The notes beneath the pieces were generated by a model that saw nothing but the letters and a program-made list of their open reading frames with translations, was not told the origin of the DNA and made no database searches. This document shows positions 1 through 11,505 of a DNA stretch of 64,000 nt, piece by piece. The stretch spans positions 45,272,026 through 45,336,025 of the forward strand of contig CM034240.1 in NCBI GenBank assembly GCA_019916065.1, given 5' to 3'. This DNA comes from Vitellaria paradoxa. Taxonomy: Eukaryota > Streptophyta > Magnoliopsida > Ericales > Sapotaceae. The stretch's first letter is position 1, and each line of letters opens with the position of its first letter. A program made the translations under genes and the position numbers.

Positions 1-459
1 ACGAAAGGAAGTTCCACCAAACTCATAAATTTACTCTATAATCCACTTTCTATAAAGCCAAATTAGAATGTGATGTTGTCTTCTTTTCCCCTTTCTCCAC
101 TTTCTCCACTTTTATGGATCCAACTAAGTGGCCTGAAAAAAAAAAAAAATGGTACTGAGGAAAAATATTAATTTAACAATCTATATATATTTATATTAAA
201 TTTTATTTTTAAATATTAAATGTTATTTTTATCTTAAATGTTAAAAAATTTATTGACGATGGTTCAAATAAAATTTAAAAATAAAACTAACAGCTAGGTA
301 CAGGCATTATGCGAGTTCCATAATAAGTGCTTTTATCTTTCATTCAAAATTTTCAATGGTTTATTGACCTGATATTAATATACAGGTGTTCAAATCCAAG
401 CAGGGGCCGACATCTAGCTCACATGAAAGTCGAAGATTGTTGAACCAAGATCCAACGAT

Positions 460-617
460 GGAGTCGTTTGGAGTAAGAAAAAATGAGATAAATTGTGGTT
501 TGAGAAGAGTTCGTAATGCGTGCAGTGAGAGAAAAAAGTTGATGTGATATAAAGTTAACAGAGATTTATAGAGATTTTTAGAGATTTTTATCAAATTATT
601 ACAAACCAAACAGGACC
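460..617. mobile_element. Harbinger-like MITE, short form
   Basis: GGAGTCGTTTGGAGTAAG at one end and GGTCCTGTTTGGTTTG read from the other; GAT flanks both ends. The body is related to the copy at 21502-21672 in reverse orientation. The open frame across it on the minus strand is not a gene. Confidence 0.7.
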
Positions 618-1180
618 GATATAGGTGTATTTATATTTTTTTAACTCAAAAAATACATAAATACGTTCATACTATTAAATAAAGAGAAATGATAACTATA
701 TTTTTTTATTAGTTTCTTTTAATTCACATTGTTCTTTTTCAATAAAATTATTATAGAGTGGAAAAAATTAATAAAAGAGTGTGGATATGCCCTTACCCTT
801 AAATTAAAATTCAACCAACTCGACTTGCTTTTAGGGTTAAATCTTCAAAGGCTATGTTTCTTTGTCAGTATAAAAAATGAGAAATAAGTAATACCGTGGA
901 ATTAGTAATACTGTGATATGATGAATGGAGTATAAGTAATAATATGATATAATAGAAAATAAGTAAAATTGTATTTAGTGTAAATATAAAAGAAAAATAT
1001 AAATAATGTGATAAATGCATGAAATTAACTTTATTATTCTTACAATAAAATTAAATCTTATACAAGACTAGCCACCCATACAAGACCACAAGAGCATCAG
1101 CTCTTTGCTAATTGAACATGGACCTAGAACTCTCTCCTCCCCCCCCCCCCCCCCCCAAAAAAAAAACTAGCCACCTGGGG

Positions 1181-1320
1181 GGACTGGACCATGATGAGCT
1201 TTCGGCTGTAAACTACCAGAAGCATTCAATTATTTCAAAGAAGTCAGTGGGGACTTGATCATGATGAGCTTTCGGCTGTAAACTACCAGAAGCATTCAAT
1301 TATTTCAGACAATTCGAGTT
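1181..1320. repeat. Two-copy 70-bp tandem duplication
   Basis: ATGATGAGCTTTCGGCTGTA at 1191 recurs at 1261, and the match continues through AAACTACCAGAAGCATTCAA. It lies next to an 18-C, 10-A run (1139-1166). Possibly a captured transcript fragment; no family recognised. Confidence 0.8.
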
Positions 1321-1341
1321 TCAAGCCAGGTCAAAAATCCC

Positions 1342-1620
1342 ATGATCAAGAATCTGCTGGGGAGTTCCCCTGCTAATGGTGCATCAGTGGTCTCGTGGGG
1401 GTATTTTGGTAACTTCACCCCCAATACCGGACTTCTTCACTATCAATACCACATCCCAAAATTTATAAATCCAGCGTTTAGCACACAGAAAAAAATGATG
1501 CTAGGTGCCAGGCTACTGCTACTGCAGGGCAACACGCTGATGGGTTGTGGCGGCGGCGCTGTTTCTGCCCGCCTGCCAACACCCTTGGTTGCAGGTGAGG
1601 AAACAGTCAGTGTTTTGTTC
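1342..1620 (+). other. GC-richer block with an unassigned open frame
   Basis: A frame from the ATG at 1342 stays open to 1770, but its last 50 codons are AT-rich low-complexity sequence. The first 90 codons look protein-like (LLGSSPANGASVV, GGGGAVSARLPTPLV) and end at GCAG followed by GTGAGG, a possible donor. I do not recognise it. Gene fragment or chance frame are both possible. Confidence 0.2.
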
Positions 1621-4367
1621 ACCCATGGACCCAGCTCGTCTCCTATTTCTTATCCTATCATTTATTTTTACTTTTTAAATCTCAATCACTCTGATAATTT
1701 AATTTTTTTTAATTTTTTTCATCAATTCTTGTATTTAAACTTATTTTTTATTTATTACAAATTAGATTAATATTTTCTGTACTTAAATAAAAATTAACTA
1801 CTGGAATTTAAAAAAACAAAAAAAAAAAAGCATAATAAAAACTAACAGGAACCGAGTCCCACATATTTAGGCGATGACATCTAAGTCCCGAAATTACAGC
1901 ACAAAGATCAACTTGATATAAACTCTAATTGAAACTTTGAATTTTACTTAAAAAAATGTTAATAATTTCATAAAACGACAACTTTTATAAAATTTACATA
2001 CTCTTTGCCTCTTGCAATACACCCTTATAAATGCCAATAAGAGGTCACACAGCCGAGGCCTCCTTCTTCAATCCTGATCCCTTAGCCAAGGCTCCGAATG
2101 TAAAACAAGCTATGATTATTTAAGTTTTTAATTTTTTTAAATAATTAAATTTATCCTCTTAAATTATATACTTATTTATTATTATTTTTTTTAGACCTAA
2201 AGTGAGAATCTCTTTATTTATACAATTATTCAATATTAAAATTATTGATGAATTTTATTATTTATATAAATTATTAATAATAATTAAATATGATAATTGT
2301 TAATAACTTTTAATACTTATACAAATTAATAAGCTAGAAAACGAAATTAATAATCTAGAAAAATATCCTCCCATAAAAATTATGTGAGGACATTTTTATG
2401 GTCGCAACTATTATCTCTACTTCTCGTAATGAAAGAAATTGTGAATTTATCCCTTTGAGAATAGCAGAGCCGAACTCTATCTTAAGGAGCGTCTCTTCCG
2501 ACTTGAATCTCTGACCTTAAGTTGATTAAGGGAGTTGAATGGATATCTGTAACCATTATAAAAATAAATTAATAAACTATAATCGAATTTAAATAAAATA
2601 CGATGAAATTCCTCCTAAACAGATTCACCACTCCTGAATACCGGAGGGAGGGAAAGAAAGACTTCGTTTGAAGTAAGAAAAAGCGAGGTAAATTTAGAAT
2701 AAATTGAGAGTTCGTAATGTGTGCAATAAAAGAAAAAAATTGATATGATATAAAATTAATAAAAATTTATAAATTTTTTTAAAAAATAATTGCAAACCAA
2801 ACGAAGCCAAGACAAGAGGCTGGTGGTTGGAGGGCTGTTGTGTTGTATGGCTGGTAATGTCAGTTCAAGAAGAGGCCCAATTGAAATTAATAAGGTCCAC
2901 CGTGTACGTTCACTTATTGGAGGTTTTATAGGCATCATTTGGAGTTTTAAAAAATTTTAAAAAATTTTACAAACTTTCATAAATTTTTTGTCATATTAAT
3001 TTTTTCTTTCATTGCACATATTACGAACTCACAATTTTTCTCACTTTATCTCATTTTTTCTCATTTTTATCACTCCAAACACACGTAATATGATTTTGTT
3101 TGAATTTTTTTTAAAAATGTTAAAAAATTTTAATTGCTTTTAATTAAATTTCAGTCTCGATGTTATTTTTACATCACCTCACTACTAAGACTTTGTTTGG
3201 TTGAAAAAAGTTAGATAAAAAATAAAATAAAAATATAAAATTTTGATGTGAAGATGATATGTGATAAAATTTGATTAAAAAATATAAAAAAATAGTTAAA
3301 ATTAATACATTTTGACGAGTTTTGGCATGTCAAACACAGCCTACTTTTTTATTTTATTTTTTTAAATGTTTCGAAATTCTAAACACTTTGATATGTGTGT
3401 GTATATATGTATATATGTATAGATGTATGAAAGCAAAAGTGTTGTTTCATTGGAGTTAGTTACATTGAAGTAAGTCACATCATTAGTAGCATGGATAGGG
3501 ACCCACAATGCTCGTCTCATCCACGGCAACACCACGTGATACCAAACAGGCCAGTAACCCGACTACCATCTGAATCGATTCCTTTCCCCGGCTGTTTCTT
3601 TGTTCGTTTTTTCCTTTTCTGGCTGGTTTTAGCTTTGCTACGATTAATAGCATTTTTGAGGTCAAAAAAGAAAAAGCGCGGGATTTTTTTATTTTTTTTA
3701 ATTTTTCAAGTTTTTATATATATAAAGATTAAAATGGGAACTTTTTTGGGGTAAGTATTAAAATGTGACTTGGAAAGCTAACATCACTTCTAGGGTGTGT
3801 TTGATTAGTAAAAATTTGATCAAAAAGTACAATCAAAGTATAAAAATTTGATATAAAAGTGATATATAATAAAAATTAATTAAAAAAAAATTATAAAAAA
3901 TTAGTAAAAATTAGTTGACTTTAATTGGTTTTGACCAACTAAACACTCTTAGTATTAGTGATGTGATATCAGATTGTGAACCTTTTAATTTTAATCAGAC
4001 GAAAATTTCAATGTCATATGACTAACATTAAAAGTGATGGACAATTAACAATCTTAATGTCATACAACATTAATTGTCATTTTTCATTAAAATGTGTGTG
4101 TATATATAAAGAGTTTTTTTTTTTTTTTTTGGGTTGTGAGTTGTGGTGTTAAAACCATCAGTATTTTAGTAAAAGATTGATTATTAAATACTAATATATT
4201 TTAGAATTTATCAAAATACCATTTGTTTAGAAAGCGTCTTATCAAACATCCTCGGCTAAAATGTCTTTGAAAGATGTTATTTAGAATGTGTTAAGAGTAA
4301 TAAAAAATGAAATAAAATAAAATAAAATGTAATTTGAAAAAAAATTTTGTATTTGGTACCCATATTT

Positions 4368-4690
4368 TAAACGGTGTTTTTTGGAGATAAATACTAAGAT
4401 TCTCATTCTGACAGATTGGATTTTCATTTGGGCGGATTCAAAATTTTGGGTAGTCATGCCTTCTTTGCACTAGAATCCGTTCAAATGGATTGTAGAAGCC
4501 GTTTAAACGGAAGTTGGTCGCATGAATCTGTCGGAATAGTTTCTATAATCTGTTGAAACGGTTTTTACGACCCCACAAAAAATAGTCAAAGTAGGTGTCA
4601 TTTGGTAATTTGAGAATTCATGGTAAAAATGATGAAACAATTTTTACTATTTGATTAATCGAATTCTAGTTATTAATTTTTTTTTAAAGA
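4368..4690 (+). repeat. Dispersed repeat, copy 1 of an inverted pair
   Basis: About 320 bp whose inverted counterpart is at 23790-24148. Shared blocks: TTTATCTCCAAAAAAC-like end, GGATTGTAGAA, CGGATTCAAAA, and GTCAAAGTAGGTGTCATTTG (GTCAAAGTGGGTGTCATTTG in the other copy). Family unknown to me; no frame. Confidence 0.65.
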
Positions 4691-5533
4691 TACTAAGCTT
4701 ATTTTTGAATTTTAAGAAGGTAGGAATGTATAAAAATATATAAAAATTTGTAAAAAATTTTAAAATTTTTACAAAAATTTAGTACCCAAAACGTACCCTT
4801 AACAGAAGTCTTCATATATCTATTTATCTTTCTCCGTAACTCTACAAGGGATTAGTTGTCAGAATTTTTTAAGAAGAGAGAGACGGTTTATTTGTAAATT
4901 TTTTCTTTGTATAAGTATAAATTCTAAATGAAGGAATTTGAAGTAATTAAATGAATTAAAAATCATTTAAACATGAGAAAACTTCTCTTAAAATCTCCAA
5001 ATAAAAATAATTTTACCGTTCAAGTAAAAAAATAATAATAAAAAAGAAAGAGGCATGGAGTTGGATTCCGATTTTAAAATATATTTTCATATTTATTTAA
5101 GATTTTGCATTCAAATTTTAAGAAAAATTTTCTCACATCATTAGTCTTCTAGGGGAGGGATCCTTACCGAAATTATTGATTGTTAAAATCTTTAAAGGGA
5201 GAGAAAGAGACGTTTTTCTTTAAAATTCCAATATATTTATTATTAAAATTTTATTTGGATAAGTATGAATTTTAAATGAAGAAATTTGAAGCAATTAAAT
5301 AAATTAAATCTAAAGCAACTTGGTAAAATTGGTAGATTTTAAGAAATATTTTCTCACATTTAAATGCTTTCCAATTTATTTAATCGTTTCGTATTGCTTT
5401 ATTTAAAATTTATACTTATCCAGAGAAAATTTTAATAAATGTATTAGAATTTAAAGCTAAAAAGAATATTTAATTTATGTGATGATACATGTTAATGGAT
5501 TTAAATAAAAATAAAAATTAAATATACCAGTTG

Positions 5534-5967
5534 CAAATAATTAAATTAAAAAGCTTTTTTTATACAATTATAGTCTTACATTATATCTAATTAGTTTAAA
5601 TTAAAAAGTTTTTTTATACCATTATACTCTTACATTATATCTAATTAGCTTACACGTAAATAAATAGAGTTGTCAAATTTTAAGAAATTTTTTTTTCACA
5701 TTTATTTAGAATCTTTTTGTTCCGTTCTTTTTTATTAAATTGTTTTTGTTTCTTTGAATGATAAATTTAATTTTGTTAGTAGATTTTAAAAGAGGTTTTT
5801 TTTTTTTATGTTATTTTTACTCTTTTTAATTTTTTGAAATTCCTTCATTTAAAAATCATACTTATCGAGAAAACAAATTTTATCAATAAATATGTTAGAA
5901 TTCCAAATGAGCCTTTTCTTTCTGTCCCAAAAAATCTCTAACAACCAATCCCTCCCTATCCGTGCAA

Positions 5968-6005
<38 letters not shown>

Positions 6006-6420
6006 TAAGAAAGATGTTTCAAACCGTAGTTGTAGAGAACACTATTGCAATTTTTTTTTTTTTTTACACTTGTGTGATTAGTAAAAAAATTTAAATTTTA
6101 CACAGATTTCTAGAGTTATTTTTTTTTTTCATAGAGGTCCAAACAAACCCATAAAAGTATAACCAAACAGCCTTAGTAAGTACTTCCTTTAAGCTCTCTT
6201 TGGGTAGTTTAGGTATAGATATCTTTTTTAGCTTTTTTAACATTCACGTGGTTAGTAAAAAATTTAAATTTTATACAAAAATTTGTAGCAATTTTTTTTG
6301 TTTCGTTGTAAAGCTCCAAACACACCGTATAAGTATAACCAAACAGCCTTGGTAAGTACTTGATTTAAGTGCTATTTGGGTAATTTGGGTTTAGGTATCT
6401 TTTTATCTTCTAACTACTCA
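5534..6420. repeat. Short tandem duplications in AT-rich spacer
   Basis: A unit of about 65 bp with CTTACATTATATCTAATTAG is doubled at 5534-5650. A unit of about 175 bp with AAGTATAACCAAACAGCCTT is doubled at 6050-6420. An AT dinucleotide run lies at 5971-5999. No coding frame. Confidence 0.7.
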
Positions 6421-6607
6421 TATTTTCAGCTTCTAACTATTAGAGGTGGAAACAAATCGAGTTATTCGCAAGTTGTTTGAGTTCAATTCAAAAAAAATTA
6501 GGCTCAAACTCGATTCATAATTAAAATAACCTTAATTAGCAGCTTGTTTAGATTTGAACTCAAGTTTATAAAAACTCGATTTGAAGACTCGTGAACAAAA
6601 TTAATAA

Positions 6608-6651
<44 letters not shown>

Positions 6652-7143
6652 TTAATAATATTTTAAAAAATTTTAGTAATATTTTGATTATATTTTTTAT
6701 AATATTTTATTTATAATATTTCATTTATTATATTTTAAACTAAAACAATGTCGTTTTGATTTAATCGAATTATTCGCGAATCAAGTTCGTTCTTAAATTT
6801 TTTTTTTATTGAATTGAGCTCAAATCTATATAAAAATTTGAAAAATTGAGTTCGAGTTCAAGCTCGAATTAGAAAAATGGAGTCGAATTCAAACAAATTA
6901 AATCTCAACTCAATTTAACTCGATTATACTCTTACTAATTACTTAGTTTTTTTTTTAAATGATTAAATTTATTATCTTATATTTTAAATATTTTGTCTAA
7001 ATTATGAATAACAAAAATATTAAATTAACAAAAAATAATTAAAAAGATAACAACTAAAAAGTTAAATTTTTACCCAAAAAAAACTAATTTTTTAAAAGCT
7101 GGGTAGTAGCCTTTTCCTCCCAAACTAAACCTTACGCTTTTAT

Positions 7144-7505
7144 GGGCTCGTTTAGAATAAGAAAAAATAAGATAAATTGAGATAAAATATAATTTGGGGT
7201 TAATTTTAACGCCATTTTTTTTAAAAAATCGTAAATTGTGGGAACGATTTTCTAAATCCGTTCCCACGGATTCAAAAAAGTTTTAAAAAAATAGCGATAA
7301 TGGTACTCATTTGAAAGCTTTCGACACGAAAAATGTGATTGTATAAAAAATTTATACATTCGGTTAACTTATTTTTAGATTTTTTTGTTTTTTTAGTGAA
7401 ATTTTAAAATTTTTTAAAATTAATAATGATGGAAAAATTAGAGGTAAAGGAGTTGTTAGAGATTTATAAAATTTTTTAGATATTTTTTTTACTCTAAACG
7501 AGCCC
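7144..7505. mobile_element. MITE, Harbinger-like, in the CIPK6 promoter
   Basis: Ends are inverted repeats: GGGCTCGTTTAGAATAAG at the left and, on the opposite strand, GGGCTCGTTTAGAGTAAA at the right (16 of 18 equal). It is flanked by TAT on both sides, a 3-bp target duplication as in PIF/Harbinger-type MITEs. A related full-size copy is at 31150-31478. No coding capacity. Confidence 0.8.
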
Positions 7506-7512
7506 TATATAA
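7506..7512 (+). promoter_or_regulatory. Probable TATA box of the CIPK6-like gene
   Basis: TATATAA lies 240 bp upstream of the start codon, directly after the end of a MITE (7144-7505). The first three bases are also the right-hand target duplication of that MITE. The box is inferred from motif and spacing only; no transcript start was seen. Confidence 0.5.
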
Positions 7513-7563
7513 CCCAAATCGAAAGGCCAAACCTCCCCAGTTTCAACCCAACTCGCAAGTGCG

Positions 7564-7677
7564 ATGGGAAACCTTTCTTGTTTCTCGATTCCCGATTTGG
7601 GAGTTCAATCGTTCTTCGACACAAAGAACAACATCTCCGATCGAACCAGCCACCGCAAACACGTTGAAGGCGATTAG
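7564..7677 (+). promoter_or_regulatory. Upstream ORF in the CIPK6-like leader
   Basis: An ATG in the inferred 5' leader opens a 37-codon frame that ends at TAG (7675-7677), 74 bp before the kinase start codon. If transcription begins just after the TATA box at 7506, this uORF would be translated first and could lower kinase expression. That is inference; the encoded peptide is not a recognised conserved uORF. Confidence 0.4.
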
Positions 7678-7751
7678 TCCCACCCACTCAAAACCGTTCC
7701 GGCCGCCTGACATATACCAACCAAATCTCTGCAATTGTTGAAGCTCTTTCA

Positions 7752-9032
7752 ATGGCTGAAAACACACAACCCACATCGAATGTACTTCACGGAAAGTACG
7801 AGCTTGGTCGCCTCATCGGCCACGGCTCATTCGCCAGAGTCTACCACGCCAAAAATCTCCAAACCGGCGAGAGCGTGGCCATGAAAGTCGTCTCCAAAGA
7901 TAAAGTTGTCAGAGGCGGAATGATGGAGCAAGTTAAGCGCGAGATCTCGGTGATGAAGAAAGTTCAGCACCCCAACATCGTGAGGCTTCACGAAGTGATG
8001 GCCTCCAAGTCCAAGATCTACTTCGCCATGGAGTACGTTCGCGGCGGCGAATTGTTTGAGAGAGTCTCCAGAGGTCGGTTGACGGAAGACGCGGCTCGAG
8101 CTTACTTCCAGCAGTTGATATCCGCCGTCGATTTCTGCCACGGTCGCGGCGTTTACCACCGGGATTTGAAGCCGGAGAACCTGCTGTTGGACGAAGAGGG
8201 CAATCTCAAGGTCACCGACTTTGGGTTGGCGGCGCTGTCGGAGCACTTGAAGCAGGACGGGTTGTTGCACACCTCCTGCGGCACTCCCGCGTACGTCGCG
8301 CCGGAGGTGTTCGCAATGAGAGGGTACGATGGTGCAAAGGCCGATGTCTGGTCTTGTGGGGTTATACTTTTCGTTCTTCTCGCTGGGTATTTGCCATTTC
8401 AGGAAAACAATATTATTGCCCTGTACAGGAAGATTCACAAAGCTGAGTTCAAGTTTCCGCCGTGGGTTTCGTCGGAGTCTCGCCGGATTGTGACCGGACT
8501 GCTAGACCCAAACTCGAATACTCGAATCACGACGTCGAAGCTCATGGAAACCGATTGGTTCAAGAAATCAATGCCGATGAATTGGAAACAGATGAGGGAA
8601 GAAGAGAGTGGTCATGAGGCCGATGGGGGAGAGAATGTAGCTGAGACGTTGAACGCATTTCACATAATTTCGTTATCAGAGGGGTTTAATTTGTCGCCGT
8701 TGTTCGAGGAGAAGAGGAAGGAAGACGAGCTGAGGTTTGCGACGGCGAGGCCGGCGAGCAGCGTGATAACGAGGCTGGAGGAGGTGGCGAAGGCGGTGCA
8801 GTTCAGAGTGACGAAGAGCGAGTCGAGGGTGAGATTGCTGGGAAACGAGAACGGAAGAAAGGGGAAGTTGGCAATTGCGGCGGAGATGTTTGCGCTGACG
8901 CCGGCGTTTATGGTGGTGGAGGTGAAGAAGGACGGTGGTGACACCCTCGAATACAACCAGTTCTGCAGCGAGGAGCTCCGGCCGGCGCTGCGGGACATCA
9001 TGTGGAAAACTGAGAAGGCACTGCCTGCTTGA
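7752..9032 (+). CDS. CIPK6: CBL-interacting protein kinase, CIPK6-like, intronless
   Basis: Single uninterrupted 426-residue reading frame. It is a plant SnRK3-type Ser/Thr kinase that is activated by binding a calcineurin B-like calcium sensor and then phosphorylates membrane transporters and other targets. Visible features in order: glycine loop GHGSFARV (about 23-30), ATP-binding Lys45 in AMKVV, catalytic HRDLKPEN (136-143), DFG (156-158), APE (183-185), then the CBL-binding NAF motif NAFHIISLS (301-309) and the phosphatase-interaction region around [12 protein letters not shown]. Residues that define an active kinase are all present. The start is the first ATG of the frame (context tcaATGG), and MAEN followed by a short leader before GKYELG suits the family. 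Length and the C-terminal ETLNAFHII and [11 protein letters not shown] motifs resemble Arabidopsis CIPK6 more than other CIPKs, judged from memory. The gene is GC-rich compared with its surroundings. Codon-rich antisense frames across it are shadows. Confidence 0.95.
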   Translation: MAENTQPTSNVLHGKYELGRLIGHGSFARVYHAKNLQTGESVAMKVVSKDKVVRGGMMEQVKREISVMKKVQHPNIVRLHEVMASKSKIYFAMEYVRGGELFERVSRGRLTEDAARAYFQQLISAVDFCHGRGVYHRDLKPENLLLDEEGNLKVTDFGLAALSEHLKQDGLLHTSCGTPAYVAPEVFAMRGYDGAKADVWSCGVILFVLLAGYLPFQENNIIALYRKIHKAEFKFPPWVSSESRRIVTGLLDPNSNTRITTSKLMETDWFKKSMPMNWKQMREEESGHEADGGENVAETLNAFHIISLSEGFNLSPLFEEKRKEDELRFATARPASSVITRLEEVAKAVQFRVTKSESRVRLLGNENGRKGKLAIAAEMFALTPAFMVVEVKKDGGDTLEYNQFCSEELRPALRDIMWKTEKALPA

Positions 9033-9680
9033 ATTACTAGTTAAGGACCAAACATGTTTGGTTTATTGCTAATTATGATTGTGTTATAATAATATAAAAA
9101 ATAAATTTTAATTCAATTATGGAGCATTTAGTTTTTATTTTTATTTTTATTTTATATTTTAAAAATTTTGAAACAGGAAAATAAAGAATATTTTATTTTT
9201 TTTTTATTTTGAAAATTTTTTTATTTTAAATTGAAAACGTTCATTTCATGTATAAATTTATTTTTTAGTTTTTAAATAAAATTTAAAAATATAAATAATC
9301 AAATACATCTGAACAATTTTTTTATTTTTAAAATTATAAAATAAAAAATAAGTTTAAAATAGAAGATAAAAAATAAAAAAAATAAACTAAATGTCTTTGG
9401 AAACACTGATTCATATATTCTAATCAAAACTTTTTTTCCTAAAATTAAATAATTAGAAAAGAATTAAAAAAAGTGGAGATATTTATATTCGTGTTGGTTG
9501 TACATTAACTTTTTTTTAACTTTAAATTACTTTTTTTTTCTTTGGAGTAAAGAAATTAAAGAAAAGAGGTATTTATTATTTTTCAATTAAAATAAATCTG
9601 GAGCCTTTATTATGGTACACCGCCTTTTTCAGTAAACAAAAATGATTGAAGTGTCTCGCAAAAACCCATCTACGCACATC

Positions 9681-9714
<34 letters not shown>

Positions 9715-11505
9715 TCACTTTGTCTCTATCACCATTTTGTTTTTGGCCTAATTGCATTCTACAAAATGTTTTTTTTTAACTCTATTTTATTTTTTATTTA
9801 GATAAAATTATAAAATTATCTTTTTTTATTAAAAATTCTCATATTTAATTTAAAATTACATAATCATCATTTATAAAAAAAATATTTATAAATTTAAACA
9901 GACACTTATTTTTATTTATATTTATACTTAAACAGTCATATAAAAATAATTTTTATTTTATTTTATGTCATAATTTAATCGAATAAAAAATTAATTTTTT
10001 TCATTTTTTTTCTTTACGAAGTTTTATCGTTTTAACTTTTATCACAGTGTTGGATCATTTAGTAAAAATGTATACGATCCTTTTAATTCTTACAAAATAA
10101 TCTAAAGAAATAAAATGTTGGTGTGGTAAATCCTAACATAAATAATTTATAAAAGATTTGTAAAAATAAAAAAATAAAATATCAAGATGATATGGAAGTT
10201 GACAAAAGTTTATAAATAAATTAAAATGAAATAAGTTATTTTCCAATTTGATTTAGTTATAAAATAAATTAAAATTTATTTTTATATGATTGTTAAAAAT
10301 ATAAATGAAAATGAAATTTATTTTAGTTTTTTAAAATATTTTTCGTATATAAAACAATTGTAAGTATGAAACTAAGATTACTTGTAAATTTAAATTTCTA
10401 ATTGTCCTTTACACCTAATTTTTCTCACCAATTCTAAATTTAAAACAAAATTACAAAATTACTAAAAAATATAAAATTAATGTTTAAATATACAAACAGA
10501 TTTATTAAGCATAAGTATCTTTCTTTTGAAATTTTAAATTTTTTATAATAACAAATTTTTTAATAAAAAATCTGAAATTAAATTTTTTTATCGTAATAAC
10601 ATTAATATCTCCAAATATTATCACAATTGAGAGAAAATAAATCTTCTAATTTAAGTAATATTATCCGTTGTTCTTAAAGCATTAGTAAGATTATCCATTA
10701 ACTAATTGATATATACTCTGGAAATTTAAATTTAATAGTAATCACTTCACAAGATTCATGTTTCCGGCATTAAGTATTTTTAAAATCAAATAATAAGTTT
10801 AATCAAATGTTTATATTTAAAAATTTACAAGTTAATTTGAAATATATATTTATTAATTTAAATGATGTTAAATAAATAATGATTAAATTTAATTTTTAAA
10901 GATAAAAAGTTTATAAATTTAAGAATATCATTAAGGTGTTGCTACTTTAGGACACTACAAAACAGTCAACTTTAGACATTTTTAGTAATTTTTTCACTTT
11001 TTTTTTTTTTAGGAGAGGGTTAACTCAGGATGTTGAGTTAACTTGCACGTAAACTCAAGATCTTATCAATTAAAATTAAATATGAAAACACTTATGTATG
11101 TCTATTTTCTTATGAAAAATTTTCTAAATTTAATAAATTTTCCAATTAAATCAAATGGTTCGTAAAATTAGGTAAGTCGCTACAAAATAGGAGAGGCGGA
11201 AAATGTTAGTCCGGTGATATTAAGGCCATGAGCTGTTTCTTGTGCTCTTTCCTTGTGCTGCAACGAAACTCTCCCAAGGTCACTAACCTGGTCTTAGAAA
11301 TTTTAAGAGTTAGTAGTGCCACGTCAGCAAAATAGGCCGTGAATTACGAGGAGTCGGGGGGAGAGATGTCAACTCTCTAACAGTAGCTTGAACACTGCTA
11401 GGTTAAAATTTAACAATTCAAATATATTTATTTTTTAAATTAAAAAATATAAATACATCTCAACTATTCAATTTTAATCTAACGATCTCAATACGAAATT
11501 GATAA
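9033..11505. other. Intergenic spacer downstream of the CIPK6-like gene
   Basis: Contains probable polyadenylation signals (AATAAA-like near 9100), a diverged Tourist-like MITE (about 9120-9400) and a CT-dinucleotide tract (9685-9711). Nothing coding is visible. Confidence 0.6.

Larger units (their letters stand above)
1621..7143. other. Intergenic spacer
   Basis: No gene seen. Apart from the MITE-like segments (2650-3080), the dispersed repeat at 4.4 kb and the tandem duplications listed, it is AT-rich with poly-T runs and AT microsatellites (5971-5999, 6612-6646). The frame across 3491-3754 is interrupted by low complexity and shows no domain. Confidence 0.6.

Noticed and set aside
5971..5999. 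AT dinucleotide repeats as possible regulatory sites
   Set aside because: Ordinary microsatellites; similar ones occur at 6612, 22738, 22972, 40326, 51630 and 57478.
7827..8438. 203-codon open frame antisense to the kinase
   Set aside because: It mirrors the GC-rich codon pattern of the CIPK6-like gene and has no domain of its own.
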